Origin: Marsupella aquatica
Taxonomy: Eukaryota; Marchantiophyta
Direction of reading: 5' to 3'
DNA length: 64,000 nt
Assembly: GCA_973895155.1 (NCBI GenBank)
Contig: OZ316893.1
Location: forward strand, 24,676,001-24,740,000
A program made the position numbers and the translations under genes. The notes beneath the pieces are model-generated. The model was given only the letters and a program-made list of their open reading frames with translations, ran no database searches and was not told where the DNA came from. The stretch's first letter is position 1; the number at the start of each line of letters is the position of its first letter. This document shows, one piece after another, positions 55,897 through 64,000 of this stretch.

Positions 55897-55934
55897 ATTT
55901 TCTTCAGCCCTCCTTTTGGCTGTGGTCTGGGGGG

Positions 55935-56110
55935 ATACAGAGGTTTACACCTCCACTACGTACATACCACTTCATTTGCTTTTTCTTGGCACTTGTGAAT
56001 GTGATTGGACTTTTTCTATGCATGTTGGTTGCTAGCAGCTTGCACATATGCCTTGCCAGTGACTTGTATGTTTTCAATACACTATGGCTACGATACTATA
56101 TGTCACGACA
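55935..56110 (+). repeat. Gypsy-1 repeat B1 (176 bp)
   Basis: It is preceded by the G-rich tract GGTCTGGGGGG, a good polypurine tract candidate. It matches B2 (56471-56646) over 176 bp with about three differences and ends TGTCACGACA. It is followed by GC (56111-56112) and then A2, making the palindrome GACAGCTGTC at the junction. Confidence 0.9.
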
Positions 56111-56112
56111 GC

Positions 56113-56470
56113 TGTCATGCCGAGGGACAGTGCCTCTTATGCACATTGGCATGTCCCTCGCCTGCCCGCTAGGTATGTAGTTAGGGCTAGTGTACTACCT
56201 GAGTTAGCGACATGTTCTTGTAGCAAGTCTGGGCCGTTCTTGAAGCAAATGTGCTTGTTAGTGTGACGCCAGGACTTTGCTTGCTTAGGGCATGTCTTTC
56301 TTTGTGGGTTTTCAGTTCTTCTTGAATCGATGTCGACAGAGCTCAGACAGTGCTCGTCGGTTCCGTACACGGGATTCACACAGTGATTCGTTAGATGCTC
56401 CCGGCCGATCTTGGCATCCCGCCGGTTTTCGATTCGATTTCAATACACTTGTTTCTATCACGCCTTTTAT
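56113..56470 (+). repeat. Gypsy-1 repeat A2 (358 bp)
   Basis: Second copy of A1. It runs directly into B2 with no gap or overlap (CCTTTTAT followed by ATACAGAGG), which also makes a TATA-like TTTTATATA at the junction. Confidence 0.9.
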
Positions 56471-56646
56471 ATACAGAGGTTTACACCTCCACTACGTACA
56501 TACCACTTCATTTGCTTTTTCTTGGCACTTGTGAATGTGATTGGACTTTTTCTATGCATGTTGGTTGCTAGCAGCTTGCACATATGCCTTGCCGGTGACT
56601 TGTATGTTTTTGATACACTATGGCTACGATACTATATGTCACGACA
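56471..56646 (+). repeat. Gypsy-1 repeat B2 (176 bp), right end of the element
   Basis: Second copy of B1, ending ...TGTCACGACA immediately before the AAAC duplication at 56647-56650. Confidence 0.9.
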
Positions 56647-56650
56647 AAAC

Positions 56651-57456
56651 CAAAATCAAGCCCCTACCCTAAACCCTAACCCAAACTTCTCAATTACAAC
56701 CTTACCCAAACCCCTACCTTAGACCCTAACTTAAAGCCCTCTATTAAAACCATGTCCCCAAACTGAAATATGTATAGAGCAAAAAATATGAAATCAGTGA
56801 AAAGTCAAACCCAACCCTTACATTAAAACCTAAACCCAAATTAACCCCTTCAATTGAAACACAACCCTCCCTAAACTAAACCCTTTCTAAATCCAAACCC
56901 CAAATTAAAACTCAAACCCTTTGTTAAATTAGAACCCAATTAAGATTCAAAAACAAAAACACAAAGCCCAACTACAACCTAAAATCCTCTTCTTCAAACT
57001 AATTGGCCATTCACAAATCCATGTTGAATTAAAAGGGTTTAAATAGGCCATACCCTTGTAAAGCCGTTTAAACACCTGGGATAGTTTCCCACCCTAAACC
57101 AAGATCACCTGCCTCGCAAATTGCTTCACAAATTAGAGATACATTTTGCGAACCTCCCGGTCGGGTTCGCAACATCTTCGCAAATACAGAGGCCGAGAGC
57201 AATTTTGGGCGTTTCTGCGGGTTGCGATGGATTAGCGAGGGTATGTTCTTCACAAAAGTATCGCAAGTTGCGAGACCGTTTGCGAAGGTAATAGGGTGGC
57301 AGTTTGTGATGCGAATGTGATCGCAAAGAGGTGTTTTTTGAAATGCGTAAGTATCGGCGGGAGCTCGCGTCGAGCTCATTCCTTGTTTGATCGGGAGAGC
57401 GAGAGGAGAAGGGGCCGCGGGGAGAAGATTGAGAGAGACCTGAGAGGGATTGAGCT
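56651..57456. repeat. Degenerate CCCTAAA-like tract and TnpA promoter region of CACTA-1
   Basis: The C-rich telomere-like tract continues from 18304 to about 56990. Several TTCGCAA/TTGCGAA motifs (57140-57280) then lie just upstream of the TnpA-like gene. No other gene is seen. Confidence 0.65.
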
Positions 57457-59509
57457 ATGGCTACCGGTGGGAGTGGAGAGCACGGTGGGAGTGGAGGACA
57501 TGGTGCTGGTGGTAGTGGCAATGGGGCAAATCAGGAGAAGCAACATAATGCATGGAGCGACTTAGTAGCCCAACATCTCAGTGCTGCACAGTTGGGTGAA
57601 GTAAATTTGAATACTCCAGCAGGGCTTGCCTCCTTGAGTGCCATTTTAGGCCAGGTTTTGCAAACAGGAATTGTGGCAGGGCAAGCTACTAGAGACGAGG
57701 AAGAGAGGGTCGCAGCTGAGGAGAAGGCTAGAGAGAAAAGAAGGAAGAGGGAGGAGAGGGCTAAGTTGGGAGTTGCCTCTCCTCAAGCCATAGAAAAACA
57801 GAAGAGAAGAGAGGAGAGGGATGCAATTTGAAAACAACGAGATGAGCAACGTCAGAAAGAGGATGCAAGGAAAAAGCTTCCATTCATTGCCTTGGAGACA
57901 ACTGGGACTCCAACTAAGCTAGCCTATGCAGGGGCTAAGAGCACCATCAAACAGATCATCACAAGCAATTTCTCACGAGGCATGCAATGGGGAAAGGTTG
58001 AGAAGGCAGAGCGAAAGAGAGTGATGAATCAGATCAAGGATGCATTTCGTAATGGAGCTGACATAGATGAGCAATGGTTGGCAGACAAAATTTCTAATTC
58101 CATGTCTCAAATGAGATACCATGATAGGATGAAGATTAGAGCCCACCTGAGAGACTTGAGATCGTACAGGAATTTGCGCAGGCCCCTCCAATTCACTGAG
58201 GACATCTGGAATGCATTTTACAAGATTGAGGTGCAAATCAAAGCAGCTCGCGAGTTGGAACAGTGGAAGGATACACTAGCTCGATCCCTGAAAGCAAAGG
58301 AGACCGGGAAGCTCCCCCTTGACCATGACCTGAAGGGACTTGAGCAAAAAATAGCTGATGTGCAAAAGGTGGTCGACGAAGAAGGAAGACCACCCAAACG
58401 TTTCATGGATGCAGCCAAGCGAGTGAAAGCCACCCCCAATCCAGTCCACAAGCTGGGTCAAGGCGGGCTCCTCGGTCTCAAGGCCCACTTTGTGAGTGTC
58501 TCCTCTCCTCCCTAAGCTCTTTCCTCCTTACTTTCTCAGTTGAGGTAATGCAAGTGAATGGAATGTCATGAATGTCCATGCTCTCATGTGCTTGCTTGTG
58601 CACTATTTTAGGTCACGATTGACACTTAGAAATTTGCACATATTTAAAAACCTCTCGGGATCACAGTTTGAAATCCCATTGCGATGCGTATCCATTTGCA
58701 AGAGCCTCGCAAACTCTATTATGCACTTTTTTCTTTTTGGATTTTCTGATGCTGTTGCGAAGGTACGCGCATCGCAAAAGCCATCGCAATGCCTTCGCAA
58801 AAATTAGGGCTTTGCATTTTGTGAACACATCAGCTTCGCAAATGTGAATTTGAGTTGTTTTCAAAGTAGTTTAACTTTTCTAGGCCTAAGGCCTCTTGCA
58901 TTGTGAATTTTGGTTTAGCCTATGGGTTTAATTTTTGGTTTTATGGTGCATGGCAGTACCGAAAATATAAGAGGAAGATATCCAAGAAACATATTGAGAT
59001 AGGGATGGAGCATGGGAGAAAGTACCTCTTTCAGATGGTGGATGCCGAGTTGGCTATTGTAAGTATCTAGGTGTTCAAGGTTTAATTAATTGTGATGCCA
59101 ACATTGTGGATGACCCTTTTTAATTTGTAGAAACTGATTAAGTGTACGGATGTAGGATTTGGATGAGCCTGAGGGGTCGGGTGCTGACGCAAGTAGTAGT
59201 GATGATGAGGATGAGGGGGCTACTCCTCTTACCAGTGGTTCTAGGGAGAGGGGCAGTAGCCGGGAGGTAGGTTCATCCCATCGCGGTAGTGGTAGTAGTT
59301 GTGCATCGTCAAGACAGGTTGATGATGAGGGGGAGCAGGAGGGAGGTGACGAGGAGGAGGATGGGCATGAGGAGGAGGAGGAGCAAGAGGAGCAGCAGCG
59401 CCAAAAGGCACCACGCACCCGTCAGCACCAGGCTGTACATCCACAGAAGGATAAGGGCAAGAAGCCGGCAAAGAAGCCGACAAAGCGGGGTCGGAAGAGT
59501 CCATTTTAG
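57457..59509 (+). pseudogene. TnpA-like accessory protein of CACTA-1, three exons
   Basis: Exons 57457-58491, 58957-59058 and 59156-59509 are all in phase 0 with GT-AG introns. The start is MATGGSGEHGG. Next come a basic coiled coil (REKRRKREERAKLG), a helical central domain with WLADKISNSMSQMRYHDRMK and a basic core (58960-59050). An acidic Glu-rich tail is followed by a Lys/Arg-rich end (KKPTKRGRKSPF) like a nuclear targeting signal. One TGA (57829-57831) breaks the first exon. It fits the TnpA role of binding subterminal repeats and bringing the ends together. No named domain was recognised, so the function comes from position. Confidence 0.7.
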
Positions 59510-60347
59510 TTAGCTTGTAGAATCTCATGACCGGGCTCATGAGATACATGTCACTGACTAGCCGTGTTGGAGCTTAGCTAGGATAGCATATGTTGAGTAG
59601 GGTGACTTGGCATCAGATATGCCACCCCTCTTGTGTATTGGGTTCCTTAATTCAAGCTCTAACATTTTGGTATATCCACCTATATACTTGCATGGATCTT
59701 ATAAAAAACATTTGCCTTCCACATTGGGTCCACTGCCAAGAGAAATCCCTCGCAAAACATTGATTGAAAGTGAGTCGTGTTCCCATGAAAGTGCAAACCC
59801 ATTGCGAACGTGGATAACTAGGAAATACTGAAATGACTCGGATCGCTATTATAGAACCAAGTAACATCACAAGTTGCGAAGTCAAACGGTTCACAACTTC
59901 TGGCCTAAACCAACTCACAAGTTCCGATCCAATTTAGATCGGAAGTCCCCATCAAATTTATTTCGCATAAGAGTGATCTTATAAGGCTCGCTAGTTGCCA
60001 ACCCCACGACATCGCAAATATTGAACTCATTCCCATCACAAACACGTAGCGAACCTTCCAGCTTCACAAAAACCAACGTCAGTAACAAAGGACCGTGCGG
60101 CATAATGCGAAGCGTCTGCAACAATTTTGAACTCGCAAGTGTTCGACAAGTTGCGAGGGAATTCGGTTGGGAAATTGTCATGGTGTTGCGATGGCGTTGC
60201 GATGGTCCGCGTGCGAAGGTTTTAACTTCACAATTTGGGATGGTGTAGCGATGCGTGTTAGTTCGCAAGTTCCGGAATTCTGTTTATCGGGCCTTTGTTG
60301 ATTGCGATGTGTATGGGTTCGCAAAAGGGGCCGATAGTGTAGTAGTG
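59510..60347. repeat. CACTA-1 right subterminal region and TIR
   Basis: It holds many GCGAA/TTCGCAA motifs in both orientations (for example near 59875, 60156, 60260 and 60317) and the right TIR. No gene is seen. This mirrors the left end. Confidence 0.75.
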
Positions 60348-60632
60348 TCTAAAAGAAAATGAAGCCATTTTTTTTGTCTCTGCAAGAAGTAGTGCAAGGC
60401 TGTCGTCCTTCCATGTAATTGTGTCATGTTTTTGCCGGTGTTTGGATGGGGAATATTCTATTTTGCAAATGAATAGTGACAGGGCACTCAAGGAGGTAGT
60501 GTAATCTTCATTGAGTCATTTCTGAAAAAACTGGTGTCATAAATACCAATGACTACAAGTAGGGTCATTAAATCTGTCATATGGGCTGTCACACAAGTCA
60601 AATGACTGGAGTTGTGGTCATTTGAGGGGTCC
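60348..60632. repeat. Tandem array of ~577-bp units, part 2
   Basis: It starts with the TSD copy TCT and continues the unit broken at 12194. It is interrupted again at 60633 by an LTR-type element with GGTCC duplicated (60628-60632). Confidence 0.85.
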
Positions 60633-61027
60633 TGTGACGGAGTCCCGCCACGGTAAGTCACCATTAGTGTCACCAGCAAGACACTTGTAAATAAATAAGC
60701 CCATAGATGCGAGTTTTTTTTAATGTTCTTTAAGTTTGTAAAGTTTTTTAATGCATCTCGGGATAGTCGGAGACCCCAACAGTTTTGTCTAGACCCGGGT
60801 TAATTATGGGGCGAGCGAGCCCTGCATAGGGCCGCGAGCCGCCAGGGAGCTACTAGGTGCGAGGGCGCGAGCTGCGGGTGGAGGGGGAAATTAAAACCCC
60901 CTTAGAGGGCTCCGCGAGTGATCGGGCAGGGGGGCCGCGAGCCCGCGAGGACGCGAGCTGCGAGGAAGGGGGACTCCCGCGAGTCGGGTGTTGTGCGCAT
61001 AAACATCGCTACACAATAGAGTTTTGG

Positions 61028-61320
61028 TGGGGAGACACCCACAGGCCACGGCTTGTAGCCAATTCATCTTGGTTGCATGGGTAGTCACCCACAGCCCACG
61101 GCCTGTGGCTGATTCATCTTGGTTGGGTGGGTTGGCACCCACAGCCCACGGCCTGTGGCCTCTTGCAGTTTGGTTGCGTGGGTAGTCACCCACAGCCCAC
61201 GGCCTGTGGCTGATTCATCTTGGTTGTGTGGGTTGGCACCCACAGCCCACGGCCTGTGGCCTCTTGCAGTTTGGTTGCATGGGTAGTCACCCACAGCCCA
61301 CGGCCTGTGGCTGATTCATC
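61028..61320 (+). repeat. ~50-bp tandem array with CCCACGGCCTGTGG
   Basis: Five to six units start CACCCACAGCCCACGGCC and alternate between two types (ending in TCATCTTGGTTG or TTGCAGTTTGGTTG), so the higher-order period is about 101 bp. Each unit contains the short inverted repeat CCACAG/CTGTGG. It overlaps the start of the open frame at 61220. Confidence 0.88.
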
Positions 61321-62179
61321 TTCAAGAATAATCGAACAACGATTGATGCCAATCAAACACACAATCTTGTCTGACGCGATCACACACTTATGTCAAGCCA
61401 AACGCACCTTGCACCTCAAGGAGGTGATCAAGGCCAAGGAGGGGACCATTCATGAGAAGGTTAAGCTTCTCCAAGCAGCTCACGTAGAGATCTCCAACTT
61501 GAAGGGAGCCTTGTCCACCAAGGCCAAGGAAGCAGAAGAGGTGGGAGCGTTGAGACAAGCATTGGCCAAAGAGAAGCAGAATTCTGGAGAAGTGGTGGAG
61601 TGGAGAAACCAGGTGGGAGCACTACGGAGTCAGGTGGCCGCCTTTGAGACACGAGCGATGAGGAGTGAGGCCTTGAGTCTGGGGAAACGGAAGAGCCCCG
61701 ACACACCTAGCTCCACACTTTCCCCGGATTTGATCTCCCAGGCTATTGAGATGGTGGTGAAGGAGGTTAGTGGGAAGTATGGGCCCTTGTTGGATGGAGT
61801 CAAGAAGAGTCAGGAGAAGAGCAAGGGCTTGGAGAAGAAGCTCTGGGAGGTACGGAAATCATTACGGGAGGCTCAGGTCAGTACGGGGATGCCACCCAGG
61901 TCTGTCACCCCCGGGACTCCCATGGCCACAGAGCAAGTTCTACCGTTGGAGTTGCGGTCCGGAGAAGAGGCTACCCTATGGAAAGACACCATTGGTGAGG
62001 GGTACATCAAGGCGTGGCAGGCCTTGGCCACTTTGAGGAAGCAAGGGAGCGGCAGCACGAAGAGTACCCCGGTAAAGAAGAAGAAAAGTGAGGTGGCACT
62101 CACTCCCGTGAGTGATGAAGAGGAGGCCCACTCACGGGGCACAAGCCGGGGCACCGAGAGTGAAGAAGAGGAGGAATAG
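61320..62179 (+). CDS. Coiled-coil gag-like ORF of the LTR-type element
   Basis: The open frame technically extends back into the tandem array (61220), but the non-repeat part begins near 61320. It encodes a long coiled coil (EVIKAKEGTIHEKVKLLQAA onward), a Pro/Ser linker, a second helical part (ISQAIEMVVKEVSGKYGPLL) and an acidic tail ending in EEEEE. It resembles in style the coiled-coil tail of the gene at 1443-2250, but I see no clear alignment. Probably the C-terminal part of a retroelement Gag-like protein. The true start is unknown. Confidence 0.5.
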
Positions 62180-62192
62180 ATAGTCGTACGGA

Positions 62193-62520
62193 CTCGGGGG
62201 GGTCACTTCCACGGAAGTGACACATCACGTGCGACGAAGTATAGGCCCATTTAAATGGGTGTGACGGAAGACTTCAAAAGTTTGGTGGAAGAACACATAG
62301 GGCATGTTTTATTGATTGGTCGACTTTAAAGAACACATAGGCCTATTTAATTGCAAAAAATACTTTCTATAAAGTTTTTAGGGGTTTTTTAATAAAAAAT
62401 GACAAAATTTTAAGAAAGAAAGGGCTTTGCGAAAAAATATTTTTCACTTTAAAGTTAGGGGGGTCAAACCCTAAAACGTCGCACGCGATGTATGACCCTC
62501 CATATAGTGACCCCCCCGAG
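62193..62520. mobile_element. 328-bp MITE with 8-bp TSD
   Basis: TIRs begin CTCGGGGGGGTCAC at both ends (inverted) and extend to about 45 bp with mismatches, including GTGCGACG. CGTACGGA is duplicated on both sides (62185-62192, 62521-62528). No ORF is present. An 8-bp duplication fits hAT-like or a few other superfamilies. It landed just after the stop codon of the coiled-coil ORF. Confidence 0.9.
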
Positions 62521-62528
62521 CGTACGGA

Positions 62529-63675
62529 TGTGGTTGTACGGCCTCTGGATTTCCAACTTTTTGTGAGGGGTCACTCACGGGCTTGTTGGAAAGAGCTCGC
62601 GGAGCTGATTCCAACAAGAGGCGGCGCTCCTCAAACGGAGCCAGGATGAGCAAGTTATGGCCCGGCAAAATTGTGTTTTCGCGATACGGAAACGACCATA
62701 ACTCAGGCGTTCGATGTCCGTTGCGAGTGCGGCTGAGTGATTCGAGATCAGGAGGAGAAGGGCTATCCAAGAGTGAGCTCAAAAGTACAATTGATAGGGC
62801 ACCTAGTTTCGGCCATTGTGGGGTGCCTTGCAATTTCAGGGTTCACTGTGTATAGTTGGGGCGCCATCGAAGGCACCGTCGGCCCCTTGTTTAGGGTTTA
62901 GGGTTTTAGCAGCATGTGTGTGCCGCATGCCTTTTTAGTTTAGGGATTTCTTAGTGCAGGGTTTTAGCGGCGCCGCTAGGGTAGCCGCCATCGTTGTGAC
63001 CCCATGAGGGGTGCTTTGGTGTGGTTTTTTCGGTATGTAGGGGGAGAGCCCCGGAGTAGTAAGGGGGGGGAACTCAGCGTAGTACTTGGATGCTTTGGAG
63101 TAGCTTTTGTGAGTAGCGCACCGATTAGGAGAAGTTCAAGCCAGAGTAGTGAGGTGGAGAACGTAGCACTTGTCCCCGGGAGGCAGGAGTTGGGCAGACG
63201 GCAGGAGGCCGGGTTGTCCTTGCATGTGTTACGAGAAACACCAAGAGATATGGATTTGGCTTGAGGTTCCAATATTTTGTGTGTCACTTGTTGTTGCTTG
63301 TGTTGTTTGTTTTCCTCCCCTAGTGCGTGTGGTCGGTGTCGTTGTGGAAACATTTGCCCTTGTCACTAGTGTTCAAATCTTATTGTAAATGTTGGTATGC
63401 TTGCCCAAGAGAGGAGGGGGGTGGTGACAGCACTCACCCGGTGGGCATGAGTTGTAGATGGTAGGACCAGTCCCTTGGACTTGATCAAAAACGGAGAGAC
63501 CAGTCGGTAGACTTGATCAAAAAGTACACTTCCGGGAGTGGAATCAAACATACTCATCCTTAGGTGTGGAAATCCTCCAAATAGCGTCCCTCCATGACCC
63601 CGTAATACGATACCAACGGTTTAAGCAAGGAAAAGTACGGTTTGCACGTATTAATCGTTGGATAGGCAAGTGACA
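62529..63675. other. 3' part of the LTR-type element, no gene
   Basis: Non-coding apart from short ORFs without recognisable domains. A TTTAGGGTTTAGGGTTTT tract lies at about 62889-62907. Confidence 0.5.
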
Positions 63676-64000
63676 GGTCCCTTGTGTAATCATTAAGCAA
63701 AAGCACAAATGACCAGTTTGGGGCTGGAGGTGGGCCCTAGAGTCCTATGTGGCACCACATAGAGCTGGCAACCTGCCCACCAAGTACAGGACACTCTACA
63801 TACTATTCTCTGTGCACCACTTGCAACATAAACACTATGGAATATGGGGGTTCTCTTTTTTGAGGTACTTGTCCTTCATTGGGCTATTGGTGAACAATGC
63901 TAGGTCATTTGTGCCAATTACCTCATGTAATGTCATTATGGCTATGATATGGGAGGTCATACATATCAAATCACCAAAAATGGGGTCATTACAGGTGTCC
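63676..64000. repeat. Tandem array of ~577-bp units, part 3
   Basis: It resumes with the GGTCC copy, then AATGACCAGTTTGGGG at about 63709 and CACATAGAGCTGGCAACC as in the other units. It runs off the window. Confidence 0.85.

Larger units (their letters stand above)
18305..56646 (+). mobile_element. Gypsy-1: Ty3-type retrotransposon with C5-methyltransferase, PHD finger and split direct repeats
   Basis: The ends TGTCATG...CACGACA are flanked by AAAC on both sides (18301-18304, 56647-56650). The coding order is Gag with two CCHC knuckles, protease, C5-methyltransferase, RT, RNase H, DDE integrase and PHD finger. The repeats at the ends are arranged A1...B1-A2-B2, with no complete LTR at the 5' end. 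It is interrupted by E2 at 22497-50816. Removing E2 with one ACTA copy restores the reading frame from Gag to protease. Six in-frame stops and at least two frameshifts make this copy inactive. Confidence 0.9.
12195..60347. mobile_element. CACTA-1 (EnSpm-type DNA transposon), 48 kb with nested insertions
   Basis: The left end reads CACTACTACATATTGGCCCC. The right end is its inverted partner (GGGGCCGATAGTGTAGTAGTG). Both are flanked by the 3-bp duplication TCT (12192-12194 and 60348-60350), as expected for CACTA elements. Many TTCGCAA/TTGCGAA motifs lie in the subterminal regions. It carries Tnp2 and SET-domain genes running left and a TnpA-like gene running right. Without the gypsy-1 insertion it would be about 9.8 kb. 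Confidence 0.95.
60633..63675 (+). mobile_element. LTR-retrotransposon-like derivative with 5-bp TSD GGTCC
   Basis: The ends TGTGACGG...AAGTGACA are flanked by GGTCC on both sides (60628-60632, 63676-63680). A TTTTGGTGGGGAGACACCC stretch at 61020-61038 looks like a primer-binding region after a GC-rich 5' part. I could not identify a matching LTR pair by eye, so it is either a derivative with diverged or truncated LTRs or another class. It contains one coiled-coil ORF, a tandem array and a MITE. Confidence 0.65.

Noticed and set aside
18305-56646. Ordinary LTR pair for gypsy-1
   Set aside because: The 5' end has only the 358-bp A part and the 3' end has B-A-B. Neither a 5' deletion nor a 3' duplication alone explains junctions that meet exactly with no gap or overlap, plus matching TSDs at the outer ends.
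1-64000. tRNA, rRNA or host housekeeping genes
   Set aside because: No cloverleaf-like or rRNA-like stretch and no recognisable conserved host gene was seen by eye. A covariance-model search was not possible.

Overview
KIND OF ORGANISM. This is nuclear DNA of a plant-lineage (streptophyte) eukaryote with a large, transposon-rich genome. The signs are a TTTAGGG-type telomeric tract at 1421-1442, CCCTAAA-like degenerate tracts, short GT-AG introns, a CACTA element with a Tnp2 transposase, Ty3-type LTR retrotransposons, and premature stops of the kind expected from decay of methylated CG and CHG sites. A charophyte alga, bryophyte, lycophyte or fern would fit better than a compact angiosperm, but the species cannot be named from the sequence. 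I see no host housekeeping gene, rRNA, tRNA or CRISPR. Nearly every coding trace belongs to a mobile element, and most are pseudogenes.

LAYOUT. (1) 1-1420 is a truncated copy of a Ty3 family (called gypsy-2 here), cut at a telomere-like tract. (2) 1443-4128 is a decayed retroelement gag-like gene on the minus strand. (3) About 4450-10330 is a DNA-transposon-like element (E1) with a Ulp1-like protease, a DUF7869-like transposase and an array of short palindromes. (4) From about 10751 runs a tandem array of ~577-bp repeats that resumes at 60348 and at 63676. (5) A CACTA element (CACTA-1, 12195-60347, TSD TCT) sits in that array. Inside it is a Ty3 element (gypsy-1, 18305-56646, TSD AAAC). Inside that is a TIR element (E2, 22497-50816, TSD ACTA). 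Inside that is a second CACTA (CACTA-2, 23704-37360, TSD CAG). Inside that is an intact-LTR Ty3 element (gypsy-2, 26984-35443, TSD GCGG). E2 also carries a lone reverse-oriented LTR at 48882-50162. (6) 60633-63675 is an LTR-retrotransposon-like derivative (TSD GGTCC) containing a 328-bp MITE. Removing E2 restores the reading frame of gypsy-1, and removing CACTA-2 restores the frame of the E2 transposase, so these boundaries are well supported.

HOW THE GENES FIT TOGETHER. CACTA-1 carries a leftward Tnp2 gene, a leftward SET-domain gene and a rightward three-exon TnpA-like gene. Gypsy-1 encodes Gag with two zinc knuckles, a protease, a cytosine-5 DNA methyltransferase domain, RT, RNase H, a DDE integrase and a C-terminal PHD finger. 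Its ends form a split direct repeat (A...B-A-B) rather than ordinary LTRs. E1 and E2 share a transposase type but carry different accessory genes (Ulp1 in E1; a ParB-like/amino-methyltransferase-like protein and an FCP1-like protein in E2) and different element-specific palindromes. Gypsy-2 LTRs contain two adjacent short ORFs downstream of a TATA box, and these are conserved at the protein level in the diverged lone LTR.

LIMITS. Everything was read by eye. Family names rest on motif recognition without a database search. Percentages and difference counts are hand counts.
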